Assembly: GCF_001984095.1 (NCBI RefSeq)
Contig: NZ_LYVQ01000045.1
Coordinates: 1-35,110 of the forward strand
DNA from: Pelomonas sp. KK5
GTDB lineage: Bacteria > Pseudomonadota > Gammaproteobacteria > Burkholderiales > Burkholderiaceae_C
Direction of reading: 5' to 3'
DNA length: 35,110 nucleotides
The notes below the pieces were generated by a model. It ran no database searches and was not told the origin of the DNA. It worked only from the letters and a program-made list of their open reading frames with translations. This document shows, one piece after another, positions 1 to 7,831 of this stretch. The translations under genes and the position numbers were made by a program. Numbering within the stretch: the stretch's first letter is position 1; each line of letters starts with the position of its first letter.

Positions 1-100
1 GCGCTGCCGGTGACCGGCGTGCCGCCGCTGTACTCGTTCTTCACGCCGCCGGCGGCGTGAAGAACGAGTACAGCGGCGGCACGCCGGTCACCGGCAGCGC
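1..100. repeat. Perfect 100-bp palindrome at the window edge
   Basis: Bases 51-100 are the exact reverse complement of bases 1-50, with no spacer and no mismatch. The match stops at 101, where normal coding sequence continues. A spacerless 50-bp-arm palindrome inside a coding region, exactly at the end of the sequence, is typical of a fold-back or chimeric contig end. A natural cruciform of this size would be unstable in most bacteria. I infer that bases 1-50 are probably an artefact and that genuine sequence begins near 51. If the window was cut from a longer contig, the palindrome could extend further left. Confidence 0.9.
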
Positions 101-413
101 CGGCGGCAACGGCACCAGCTCGGACCGCGCGCAGGAGCGCTTCTTCGCCAACACGGTGCGCCAGCAGCTGCGCGACGAGATCGAGCGGCGCCTGAAGGGC
201 GATGCCGACCAGATGCTGGCCAGCTTCTCGATCTGGATCGCGCGCGACGGCGCGATCGAACGCTACGAGCTGCAGCCCAGCGGCAATGCTGGCAACGACG
301 CCGCGCTGCGCGCCGCGCTCGATGAGACGCAACGCCAGTTCCGCCTGCCGCCGCCGCCGCAGGTGGTGGCGCAGCCGCTGCGCTTCCGGCTCAACGTGCG
401 GCCGCAGGCCTGA
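51..413 (+). CDS. TonB-like C-terminal domain protein, 5' partial
   Basis: The reading frame is open from the left edge, but bases 1-50 are probably artefactual, so I start at 51. A GTG at 57 is the first formal start codon and has no ribosome binding site. About 120 residues are visible. A Gly/Ser-rich linker is followed by a domain resembling the TonB C-terminal fold: an amphipathic helix (QQLRDEIERRL), a strand (SIWIARDGAIERYEL), an alternating Ala/Asp helix (DAALRAALDE), and a final PPPP-QPLRFRLNVRP strand. Such proteins normally energise outer-membrane receptors together with ExbB/ExbD, which would lie upstream, outside the window. It sits 33 bp before the porin, in a probable operon. 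The N-terminal membrane anchor cannot be seen. Confidence 0.7.
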   Translation, partial: GGVKNEYSGGTPVTGSAGGNGTSSDRAQERFFANTVRQQLRDEIERRLKGDADQMLASFSIWIARDGAIERYELQPSGNAGNDAALRAALDETQRQFRLPPPPQVVAQPLRFRLNVRPQA

Positions 414-446
414 ATCCGAATCCACGAAAGAAACGACGTTCTCCTC

Positions 447-2132
447 ATGAAGCACCACCGACCTCGACAAGCCCTGACCCTCTGCGCCCTGGCCTGTGCG
501 CTGCTGCTCGCCGGCCCGGCCCGCGCGCAGGACGCCGTGAGTAGCGAGAAGCAGGAACTGGCGCGGCTGCGCGCCACCACCGAGGCGCTGATCGACGCGC
601 TGGTGAGCCAGGGCCTGCTGACCCGCGAGCGCGCCGACGCGATCCTGCGCCAGGCGCGCGAGGCGGGGGCCTCCGCGGCCTCCGCTGCCGCCACCACCGC
701 CCAGGCCGAACCCGCGCCGGCGCAGAAGATCCAGCGCATCCCCTACGTGCCCGAGACGGTGCGCAAGCAGATGAGCGAGGAGATCAAGGCCGAGGTGCTC
801 GCCCAGGCGCGCGGCGAGCGCTGGGGCGAGCCCGGCGCGCTGCCGGACTGGCTGGGCCGCATCACGATCGCCGGCGACGTGCGGGCCCGCGCCGAAAGCG
901 ACTATTTCGACAGCAGCAACGTGCCGGCCGACATCTACCACCGGCAGACGACCTCGCCGGCCTGGTCGCCGGACCTGAACAACACCACGCACACGACCGA
1001 GCGCATGACGCTGCGCGCGCGGCTGGGCGTCAGCGCGAAGCTGGCCGAGGGGCTCGACGCGACGATCCGCGCCTCCACCGGCAACAGCAGCAGCGGACCC
1101 ACCTCGACCTCGCAGACGCTGGGCAACGACTTCAACAAGTACAGCCTGGTGCTGGACCGGGCCTGGATCTCGTGGCGGCCCTGGGAGGCGCTGGCGCTGC
1201 AGGCGGGCCGGATGCCCAGCCCCTTCTACAACACCGACCTGAGCTGGGCGGACGACCTCTCCTTCGACGGCCTGGCCGCGCAGATGAAGGCCGCGATCCG
1301 CGGGGAGGACAACCGCGTGTTCGCGACGCTGGGCGCCTTCCCGCTGGAGTACGGCAGCCTCGGCTCGTCCACCAGCAAATGGCTGCTGGGCGCGCAGATC
1401 GGCGCCGCCGCGCGCGTCACGAGCGGCCTGCAGGCCAAGATCGGCCTGGCCGTCTACGACTTCCGCAAGGTCGAAGGCGTGCGCGAGACGAACCCGCCGC
1501 CGAGCGGCCCGCTGGCCGGCACGCAGCCCTACTTCGCGAGCCTGTATTCGCCCAACTGGCGCCAGAAGGGCAACACGCTGATCGCGCTGAACGACCCGAC
1601 CAGCACCGCCGCGCCGGTCTGGGGCCTGGCCTCGAAGTTCCGGCCGGTCGACCTGACCGTGGGCCTGACCATGGACAGCTTCGCGCCGGTGCTGGTCAAG
1701 CTCAGCGCCGACTTCATCAAGAACATCGCCTTCGACATCGCCGACATCAACCAGCGGGCCGGCGTCACCCTGACCCAGCTCTACCCGAAGACGCGGGCGG
1801 CGCAGCTGCGCCTGGACGTCGGCGCCGAGACCATCCAGCGCCGCGGCGACTGGCAGGCCTTCACCGGCTGGCGCTATGTGGAGCGCGATGCCTGGGTGGA
1901 CGGCTTCACCGACACGACCTGGAATCTCGGCGGCACCAACTACAAGGGCTGGACCCTGGGCCTGAACTACGGCATCGAGCGCAATGCCTGGTTCGGCGCG
2001 CGCTGGACCAGCACCCGCAATCTCGACGACGGCGTGCGCTTCACCGATGCCAGCGGCGCCACGGCCGGCACCATGAGCAGCGCACCGCTGAAGATCGACG
2101 TGTTCCAGCTTGAGCTGAACGCGCGCTTCTGA
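447..2132 (+). CDS. Putative porin (Porin_5-type outer-membrane protein)
   Basis: This 561-residue protein has a classical signal peptide (basic start, a Leu/Ala core near residues 10-22, and a likely cut after ARA at about residue 27). Residues 30-70 form a helical segment (KQELARLRATTEALIDALVSQ) that includes a GLLTRERADAIL motif. A linker follows with PYVPETVRKQM and the motif GEPGALPDWLGRI, typical of the putative porin family found beside ExbB/ExbD/TonB genes. The rest is rich in alternating aromatic and polar strands and ends LELNARF, with the terminal Phe expected of outer-membrane beta barrels. It probably forms a diffusion channel for an unknown substrate. No strong Shine-Dalgarno precedes the ATG, which fits cotranslation with the TonB-like gene. 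Confidence 0.85.
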   Translation: MKHHRPRQALTLCALACALLLAGPARAQDAVSSEKQELARLRATTEALIDALVSQGLLTRERADAILRQAREAGASAASAAATTAQAEPAPAQKIQRIPYVPETVRKQMSEEIKAEVLAQARGERWGEPGALPDWLGRITIAGDVRARAESDYFDSSNVPADIYHRQTTSPAWSPDLNNTTHTTERMTLRARLGVSAKLAEGLDATIRASTGNSSSGPTSTSQTLGNDFNKYSLVLDRAWISWRPWEALALQAGRMPSPFYNTDLSWADDLSFDGLAAQMKAAIRGEDNRVFATLGAFPLEYGSLGSSTSKWLLGAQIGAAARVTSGLQAKIGLAVYDFRKVEGVRETNPPPSGPLAGTQPYFASLYSPNWRQKGNTLIALNDPTSTAAPVWGLASKFRPVDLTVGLTMDSFAPVLVKLSADFIKNIAFDIADINQRAGVTLTQLYPKTRAAQLRLDVGAETIQRRGDWQAFTGWRYVERDAWVDGFTDTTWNLGGTNYKGWTLGLNYGIERNAWFGARWTSTRNLDDGVRFTDASGATAGTMSSAPLKIDVFQLELNARF

Positions 2133-2152
2133 TCAGGCCGGAGGGACAGTCG

Positions 2153-2803
2153 ATGTTCACGATGAACAAGCGGGTCGTCGCGCTGCTGGCACTTTGCAGC
2201 GCCGTCTCCATCGCGGCGGCCCAGGACGAGGGCGGCAACGGCAAGGCCTCGCGCGAACGCGAGGCCTTGCGCCGCGCGCAGAACGCACTGCGCGCCGCGA
2301 CCAGCCAGCAGGACGCCCTGCAGGCCGACAAGGCGAAGCTCACGCAGGAGAAGGGCCAGCTGGAGGCCCAGCTGAAGGCCGAGCAGGGGCGCCAGCAGTC
2401 GGCTGCCGGCCGGCTGAAACAGGCGGAGCAGCGCGGCGATTCGCTGCAGGCCGAAGTCGAGGCCGCGCGCAAGGCCGCGCTGGCCCAGGACGCCGCGGCG
2501 CAGCAGCGGGAGCAGGAACTGCAGCAGCTGCTCCAGGCCGCGCGCCGCGAGAGCGCCGAACGGCTGCAGGCGGCCCGCGCACTGACGACCCTGCTGGAGC
2601 GCAGCACGCTGGAGCTGGCCGGCGCCGAGGAGAAGAACCGCAAGCTCTATGCGATCGGGCGGGAACTCGTCGAGCGCTACCGGGGTGGCAGCGCCACGGA
2701 CCTTGCCGGCATCGGGGATCCGGTGCTCGGGCTGGCCGGCGTCCGGCTGGAAGACCAGGCCGAGGCGCTGCGCGGCCAGCTGGCGCAGCAGCGGGTCCGC
2801 TGA
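2153..2803 (+). CDS. Secreted coiled-coil protein of unknown function
   Basis: The protein has 216 residues. A signal peptide (MNKRVVALLALCSAVSIAAA, cut near AAA-QD) is followed by about 140 residues of Ala/Gln/Glu/Arg-rich heptads, roughly residues 33-170, predicted to be one long coiled coil. A short conserved-looking tail follows (LYAIGRELVERYR). It is the third gene of the tonB-porin group: it starts 20 bp after the porin stop and has a good ribosome binding site (GGAGGG at 2140-2145, 7 bases from the ATG). Homologues are often loosely annotated as DNA-repair or hypothetical proteins, but the export signal argues for a periplasmic role, perhaps as a porin or TonB partner. That role is inference. 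An in-frame ATG at 2162 is an alternative start. Confidence 0.75.
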   Translation: MFTMNKRVVALLALCSAVSIAAAQDEGGNGKASREREALRRAQNALRAATSQQDALQADKAKLTQEKGQLEAQLKAEQGRQQSAAGRLKQAEQRGDSLQAEVEAARKAALAQDAAAQQREQELQQLLQAARRESAERLQAARALTTLLERSTLELAGAEEKNRKLYAIGRELVERYRGGSATDLAGIGDPVLGLAGVRLEDQAEALRGQLAQQRVR

Positions 2804-2875
2804 GGCCGGGCAAGCCCTGGTATTCCCGAGCGCGGGCGCGCGTCCGGGCGCCTAGTATTTCCGATTGTTGCAGAA

Positions 2876-2898
2876 CGGGCCTGCCGGCCCGGTATTTG
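2876..2898 (+). terminator. Candidate terminator after the porin operon
   Basis: CGGGCC at 2876-2881 pairs with GGCCCG at 2886-2891 around a 4-base loop and is followed by a short T-rich stretch (GTATTT). It lies 70 bp after the coiled-coil gene. The T-tract is weak, so termination may be partial. Confidence 0.4.
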
Positions 2899-2938
2899 CC
2901 CGCAGGACCACCGTGCACTCAGACGTCAGGAGATCGCC

Positions 2939-3166
2939 ATGGGATCGCTTGCAATGACCGCCTTCCTGGATTCCGAATTCGGCGAGGTCACCGAGCTGCC
3001 TCGCGCGGGCAGCGCCCTGGAACACCCGCTGGTCTTCGACAGCGCCGCGCGCGAGCTGCGCGACATGGCCCGCCAGGGCCGGCTGGAGATCGTCGACGAG
3101 CATCGGCAGCCCACGCAGGACGGGAGCGGCCTGATCGACCGGCTGTTCTTCCGCCGCCTGCAGTAG
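2939..3166 (+). CDS. Small hypothetical protein (75 aa)
   Basis: I do not recognise this protein. It is supported by a good ribosome binding site (AGGAG about 7 bases before the ATG), by its isolated position between two operons and by the absence of a better gene on the other strand. It is acidic in the N-terminal half and contains an ELRDMARQGRLEIVDEHR helix-strand segment, then ends FFRRLQ. There is no signal peptide, Cys pair or transmembrane segment, so it is probably a small cytoplasmic protein. It starts after a hairpin and may have its own promoter. A non-coding overlap on the minus strand cannot be excluded. Confidence 0.55.
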   Translation: MGSLAMTAFLDSEFGEVTELPRAGSALEHPLVFDSAARELRDMARQGRLEIVDEHRQPTQDGSGLIDRLFFRRLQ

Positions 3167-3215
3167 ATCCGTGCGGCGGCCCCGGCGGCCCCGGCGGCCG
3201 ATTCGCCGGTAGTAC

Positions 3216-3244
3216 TTGTCAAGCAAGGGTTACCCTCGTACCCT
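3216..3244 (+). promoter_or_regulatory. Possible sigma-70 promoter of the sensor/sulfation operon
   Basis: TTGTCA at 3216-3221 is followed after 17 bases by TACCCT at 3239-3244. The -35 is a fair match and the -10 a poor one. It sits about 85 bp before the GTG start at 3327, in the only sizeable gap upstream of the eight-gene run. Just before it, a GGCGGCCCC unit is repeated almost three times (3175-3199), and CCGGCG/CGCCGG (3191-3196, 3204-3209) could form a hairpin. Confidence 0.3.
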
Positions 3245-3326
3245 CTCCCTGCCCGTGTGCAGCTTGAAACAATAACGCCACATCCAAGCGCACTGCCGTC
3301 GGGCCGATTTGATCAGGGAGGTCCAG

Positions 3327-4352
3327 GTGTACGCACGGATGTCATCCGTCCTGATGCGCAGGCGCGCGTTGGTGGGCGCGGGCGTGGCTGCGCTGCTGGC
3401 TGCCGCCTATGGATGTAGCCGCCGCGATGACGGCCCAGTCGAAGGGGCGTCGAGGCTGCGCATCGCGACGCCGCTCGTGCCCCATGCGGGCCTGATCCAC
3501 CTGGCCGCGGCGCGCGGCCTCTTCCATGAGCAGGGCCTGGCGGCCACGCTGCTGCCGCACACCTTCGGCAAGGCCGCGCTGGCCGACCTGCTGCGCGGGA
3601 ACGCCGACCTGGCCGTCGCGGCCGACGTGCCGGTCGTCGTGGAGGTGCTCAAGGGTGCGGGGCTCAGCATCGTGGCCTCGGTGGCCAATGCCTCGAACGA
3701 GCTGGCCGTGCTGGGCCGCGTGGATCGCGGCATCCGCGCACCCGGCGATCTGCGCGGGCGGCGGCTCGGTGTCTCGCTCGGAACGAGCGGCGAATACTTT
3801 CTCTGGGCCTTCCTGGTGCGGCATCGCATCGCGCCGCAGTCGGTGCAGCTGGTGGACCTGGCGCCGGCGCAGCTGATCGAGTCGCTGCGCAGCGGGCAGG
3901 TGGACGGCATCGCGGCCTGGCAGCCGGTGCGGCACGACGCCGAGCGGGCCTTCGGCGATGCCATCGTCTCGCTGCATGCGCCTGACGCTTATGTGCAGAG
4001 TTATGTCCTCGTCGGCATGGGCGATTTCGTGCAGGCCCGCCAGCAGGAGATGCGCCGCCTGCTGCACGCCCTGATGGCCGCCGAAGCCGCGGCGCGTGCC
4101 GACCCGCGGCAGGCCAAGGGCGTGCTCGCGGGCCTGTTCAAGCTGAGCCCCGAGACCCTGGACCCGTCCTGGCAGGACCTGACCCTCGAGGTCGAGCAGA
4201 ACCAGGCCCAGTTGGTCACCCTGGAAGACGTGGCGACCTGGGCGATGGCGCGCGGCTACGCCCCGCCGCAGACCATGCCCAACTTCCTGTCCCACCTCGC
4301 GCTGGACCCCTTGCTGGCGGTGGGGCCGGAGCGGGTGACGGTGGTCCGATGA
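3327..4352 (+). CDS. Lipoprotein solute-binding protein, NMT1/SsuA-like
   Basis: The family (NMT1/THI5, SsuA, TauA) comprises periplasmic binding proteins for sulfonates, taurine, nitrate or pyrimidine precursors. The GTG at 3327 is chosen because AGGGAGG (3315-3321) lies 5 bases upstream, giving 341 residues. The start is arginine-rich, then a hydrophobic core runs to a lipobox (AAAYGC), so the protein should be lipid-anchored. The mature part begins with LRIATPLVPHAGLIHLAAARGLF, the usual first strand-helix of the fold. It continues through a GNADLAVAADVPVVVE segment and a second lobe with GRRLGVSLGTSGEYFLW. No ABC permease or ATPase gene adjoins. Instead a histidine kinase overlaps its 3' end by 4 bases, so I infer it is a ligand-sensing subunit rather than a transporter component. 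Confidence 0.85.
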   Translation: MYARMSSVLMRRRALVGAGVAALLAAAYGCSRRDDGPVEGASRLRIATPLVPHAGLIHLAAARGLFHEQGLAATLLPHTFGKAALADLLRGNADLAVAADVPVVVEVLKGAGLSIVASVANASNELAVLGRVDRGIRAPGDLRGRRLGVSLGTSGEYFLWAFLVRHRIAPQSVQLVDLAPAQLIESLRSGQVDGIAAWQPVRHDAERAFGDAIVSLHAPDAYVQSYVLVGMGDFVQARQQEMRRLLHALMAAEAAARADPRQAKGVLAGLFKLSPETLDPSWQDLTLEVEQNQAQLVTLEDVATWAMARGYAPPQTMPNFLSHLALDPLLAVGPERVTVVR

Positions 4353-5821
4353 AGATCAGCAGCAAGGCCCGGTTTGCTGCGACGCTGATGTTCGGCACGA
4401 TGGTGCTGATCGCCGTGAGCATCGCCTGGGCCGATGCCCAGGTGCGCGCGGCGGTGGCGCAGCGGCGCCACAGCGTCGAGATCGCCGGCGCGCTCAACAA
4501 CATGCGCATGGTCACCTTCGAGTACCTGCTCCATCGGCGCGAGCGCGCCCGCCTGCAGGAGCAGGCGGTGTGGGAGCGGCTGGAGCGGCTGTTCGCCAAC
4601 CCGGTCCCGTTCGAGGGCGAGGCCGTGGCCATGCTGGCCAGCCTTCGCAGCCAGGGGGAGACCAGCCATCGCCTGTTCCGCGAGGTCGATGCCGCTGCGG
4701 GAAGCGCCGCCGAGGACGAGATCCAGCGCCGCTTCGAGGCGCAGCTGTCCAGCCACATCCTGATCCTGCAGCAGAACAGCCTGGTCGATGCCGAGCAGCT
4801 GATCGACGACGCGGGCGCGCGGATCGACGCGACGCAGCAGCGCGTCGTCCTGGTCACGGGCATCGGCCTGCTGGTGATGGCGATCCTGACCGGCGTTGCC
4901 GCGTGGTGGCTCCGGCGCGACGTGCTGGCGCCGATCGCGCGGCTGGAGATGGCCACGCGCGAGGTGGCTGCCGGCAACTGGTCCTTCGAGCTCGACGTCG
5001 GGAGCGCCGACGAACTGGGCGACATGGCGCGCCACTTCGATGCGATGACGCGCGCGCTGCGGGAGTCCTTCGGCCAGCTCGAGGTCAGCAATCGGGCGCT
5101 CCTGGCCTTGAACCAGGAGCTGGAGTCCTTCAGCTACTCGGTATCCCACGACCTGCGCAGCCCGCTGCGCAGCATGGACGGCTTCTCGCTCGCGCTGCTG
5201 GAGGACTACGGCGACAAGCTCGACGAGGAAGCCCGCGACAGTCTCCAGCGCATCCGCGGGGCCAGCCAGCGCATGGGCCGCCTGATCGACGAACTGCTCG
5301 GCCTGGCGCGGGTCACCCGGGCCGAGCTGCGGCTGCAGGACGTGGACCTCAGTGCGCTGGCCCGGGAGATCGCCGCCACGCTGACCAGGACTCAGCCCGA
5401 GCGCCGGGCCCGCTGGGAGATCGAGGAGGGCCTCGTGGTCCGTGGGGACCGCGAACTGCTGGCGATCGCCTTCCAGAACCTGCTCGAGAACGCGTGGAAG
5501 TTCACCGGCAAGGTCGAGGACGCCGTCATCCGGGTGGGCACCCGCCAGGAGGACGGCAGGCGGGTCTGCTTCGTCGCGGACAACGGCGCCGGCTTCGACA
5601 TGGCCTATGCGTCGCGGCTCTTCGGCGCCTTCCAGCGCCTGCATCACGAGGCCGATTTCCCGGGCACGGGCGTCGGCCTGGCCATCGTTCAGCGCGTCAT
5701 GCGCCGCCATGGCTGGTCGCTTGGGGCGCAGGCCTCGCTGGGCCAGGGAGCGACCTTCTACTTCTGCCCCACGGAGCAAGATGATGAGCAACGAAGAGAG
5801 CAAGGCGATCCTGCTGGTTGA
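4349..5821 (+). CDS. Membrane sensor histidine kinase with HAMP domain
   Basis: 490 residues. Order of domains: TM1 (about 9-29), a mostly helical periplasmic region (30-164), TM2 (165-188), HAMP (about 189-240), a short coiled coil, HisKA with the phospho-accepting His267 in SYSVSHDLRSP, and an HATPase_c domain. The latter has an N-box (NLLENAWKF, 377-385), a G1 box (DNGAGF, 411-416) and a G2 box (GTGVGL, 439-444). All residues needed for kinase activity are present. The catalytic half resembles the phytochrome-type (Cph1-like) kinases that pair with Rcp1-like regulators, and such a regulator follows directly. The ATG overlaps the stop of the binding-protein gene (ATGA), so the two are translationally coupled. 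This supports a binding protein-kinase receptor pair, comparable in principle to TorT/TorS. Confidence 0.9.
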   Translation: MKISSKARFAATLMFGTMVLIAVSIAWADAQVRAAVAQRRHSVEIAGALNNMRMVTFEYLLHRRERARLQEQAVWERLERLFANPVPFEGEAVAMLASLRSQGETSHRLFREVDAAAGSAAEDEIQRRFEAQLSSHILILQQNSLVDAEQLIDDAGARIDATQQRVVLVTGIGLLVMAILTGVAAWWLRRDVLAPIARLEMATREVAAGNWSFELDVGSADELGDMARHFDAMTRALRESFGQLEVSNRALLALNQELESFSYSVSHDLRSPLRSMDGFSLALLEDYGDKLDEEARDSLQRIRGASQRMGRLIDELLGLARVTRAELRLQDVDLSALAREIAATLTRTQPERRARWEIEEGLVVRGDRELLAIAFQNLLENAWKFTGKVEDAVIRVGTRQEDGRRVCFVADNGAGFDMAYASRLFGAFQRLHHEADFPGTGVGLAIVQRVMRRHGWSLGAQASLGQGATFYFCPTEQDDEQRREQGDPAG

Positions 5822-6242
5822 GGACAACCCCGACGACGTCGCGCTGACGCTGCGCGCCTTCAAGCGCAGCCATCTGATGAATCCGCTGGTCGTGGTTCGC
5901 GACGGCGTCGAGGCGCTCGACTTCCTCTTCGCGCGCGGCGCCTACGCCGACCGCGCCGGCGCGCCGCTGCCGACGCTCGTCATCCTGGACCTGAAGCTGC
6001 CCAAGCTCGACGGGCTCGGCGTGCTGCAGGCGCTGCGCGCCGATGCGCGCACGGCGCTGCTGCCGACGGTGGTGCTGACCTCGTCCAAGGAGGAGCAGGA
6101 CGTCGTCTCCAGCTATTCCTTCGGCGCCAACAGCTACGTCCGCAAGCCGGTCGACTTCATCGAGTTCGTCGAGGCGGTCAAGCTGCTGGGCCTGTACTGG
6201 CTGGCGCTCAACCAGATCCCCCCGCGGTCCATATCGCCATGA
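5784..6242 (+). CDS. Single-domain response regulator, Rcp1-like
   Basis: A stand-alone receiver domain of 152 residues. It has the acidic pocket (LLVEDN, Glu13/Asp14), phospho-acceptor Asp69 in VILDLKLPKLDG, Ser100 in VVLTSSKE and Lys121 in SYVRKPVDF. The long loop after helix 2 and the KLPKLDG motif are typical of cyanobacterial Rcp1-type regulators that serve phytochrome-like kinases. There is no DNA-binding or enzymatic output domain. I chose the second of two adjacent ATGs (5781, 5784) because GGAG at 5773-5776 is 7 bases before it. The gene overlaps the kinase by 38 bases and the next gene by 4. It probably shuttles phosphate between the membrane kinase and another partner, possibly the hybrid kinase downstream. 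Confidence 0.9.
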   Translation: MSNEESKAILLVEDNPDDVALTLRAFKRSHLMNPLVVVRDGVEALDFLFARGAYADRAGAPLPTLVILDLKLPKLDGLGVLQALRADARTALLPTVVLTSSKEEQDVVSSYSFGANSYVRKPVDFIEFVEAVKLLGLYWLALNQIPPRSISP

Positions 6243-7831
6243 GCGAGCGCCCGATCAAGGTCCTCGCGATCGAGGACTCGGAGAACGACTTCCGGCTGGC
6301 GATGCGGATGCTGCGCAAGGCCGGCTTCGCACCGGACTGCCGGCGCGTGCAGGACCTGCCCTCGCTGCAGCAGGCCCTGCTCGAAGGCCACTGGGACGCC
6401 GTGATCTCCGACTTCAGCATGCCCGGCTTCAGCGGCCTGGATGCGCTGCGCGAGTTCCGCATGACGGGCATGGACATCCCCTTCATCTTCGTCTCGGGCA
6501 CGATCGGCGAGGAGACGGCCGTGGCGGCGATGCAGGCCGGCGCCACCGACTACGTGATGAAGGAGAACATGAGCCGCCTCGGGCCGGCGCTGGAGCGCGA
6601 ACTCGCCCATGCCGCGCGGCGCGAGGCCCACCGCCAGGCCGAGGCCGAGCTCACTCGCTTCGAGTCGCAGCTGCACCAGGCGCAGAAGATGGACTCGCTC
6701 GGCACGCTGGCCGGCGGCATTGCGCACGACTTCAACAACATCCTCGGCGCGATCCTCGGCAACCTGGAACTCGCCAAGGGCGAGCTCGGGCCCGATCACC
6801 CGGCGCAGCTCGCCCTCGCGGAGATCCAGCAGGCGAGCCTGCGCGCGCGCGACCTCGTGCGGCAGATCCTGACCTTCAGCCGCCGCCGGCCGCAGGAGCT
6901 GCAGAACATCGCGCTGAAGCCCATCGTCGAGGAGACCTTCCGCCTGCTGCGCGCGACGCTGCCGGCCGGCGTCGAGCTGCGGCTGCGCCTGAGCGAGGCG
7001 CCGCTGTATGCCAACGCCGACGCGACCCAGCTCCAGCAGGTGCTGATGAACCTGTGCACGAATGCCTGGCATGCGCTGCGCGGCGAGAGCGGCCAGATCG
7101 TCATCGGCCTCGAGGCCGCGCACATCGACGCGATCACGGCGCGCATGCGCGGCCTGATCGCCGGCGCCCACATCCATCTCTGGGTGAAGGACACCGGCTC
7201 CGGCATGGATGCCTCGACGGTCCAGCGTGTCTTCGAGCCCTTCTTCACGACCAAGTCGGCGGGGCAGGGCACCGGGCTCGGGCTGTCGGTGGTGCACGGC
7301 ATCGTCGCATCCCACCACGGCAGCATCACCGTGGACAGCCAGCCCGGCATGGGCAGCACCTTCCATGTCCACCTGCCGGCGATCTCCTCGCCGCCGGCGC
7401 TGCAGGTGGTGGCCAGGGCCGTGGTGCCCGCGAGGGCGGCCGGCGGCGAGCACGTCGTCTATCTCGACGATGACGAGACGGTCATGCTCGTCATGGTCCG
7501 GATCCTCGAGAAGGCCGGCTATCGCTGCAGCGGTTTCCAGGATGCCGCCAGCGCGCTGGCCGTGCTGCGGGACCGGTCGCAGGGGGTGGACGTCTTCGTC
7601 ACCGACTACAACATGCCCGGCCTCTCCGGCATCGACGTGGCCCGCGAGGTGATCTCGCTGCGGCCCGGCCTGCCGATCGCCATCAGCTCGGGCCTGATCA
7701 CCGACGAGCTCTGCGAGGAAGCGCGGCGCCTGGGCATCCAGGTCGTGATCGAGAAGGAGAGCGCCTTCCTCGACATCGTTCCGCAGGTCGCCCGGCTGCT
7801 GGCCGACGCGCCGCAGCGCGCCGCATCATGA
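6239..7831 (+). CDS. Soluble hybrid kinase, REC-HisKA-HATPase-REC
   Basis: 530 residues with no transmembrane segment. The N-terminal receiver has Asp58 in VISDFSMPG and Lys108 in DYVMKEN. A coiled linker (about 118-150) leads to a HisKA domain with His163 in GGIAHDFNNILG, the NtrB-like subclass. The HATPase follows, with an N-box near 271-278 (NLCTNAWH), a G1 box KDTGSGM and a G2 box GQGTGLGL. A C-terminal receiver carries Asp456 in FVTDYNMPG and Lys506 in VVIEKES. The arrangement suits phosphate arriving at the first receiver, controlling the kinase, and leaving through the last receiver. It overlaps the neighbouring genes by 4 bases on each side (ATGA), placing it in the same translational unit as the upstream kinase/regulator and the downstream APS kinase. 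Confidence 0.9.
   Translation: MSERPIKVLAIEDSENDFRLAMRMLRKAGFAPDCRRVQDLPSLQQALLEGHWDAVISDFSMPGFSGLDALREFRMTGMDIPFIFVSGTIGEETAVAAMQAGATDYVMKENMSRLGPALERELAHAARREAHRQAEAELTRFESQLHQAQKMDSLGTLAGGIAHDFNNILGAILGNLELAKGELGPDHPAQLALAEIQQASLRARDLVRQILTFSRRRPQELQNIALKPIVEETFRLLRATLPAGVELRLRLSEAPLYANADATQLQQVLMNLCTNAWHALRGESGQIVIGLEAAHIDAITARMRGLIAGAHIHLWVKDTGSGMDASTVQRVFEPFFTTKSAGQGTGLGLSVVHGIVASHHGSITVDSQPGMGSTFHVHLPAISSPPALQVVARAVVPARAAGGEHVVYLDDDETVMLVMVRILEKAGYRCSGFQDAASALAVLRDRSQGVDVFVTDYNMPGLSGIDVAREVISLRPGLPIAISSGLITDELCEEARRLGIQVVIEKESAFLDIVPQVARLLADAPQRAAS

Noticed and set aside
3175-3199. Tandem GGCGGCCCC repeat
   Set aside because: Fewer than three copies with no spacers; too short for a CRISPR or a meaningful satellite. 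It is noted only as part of the operon upstream region.
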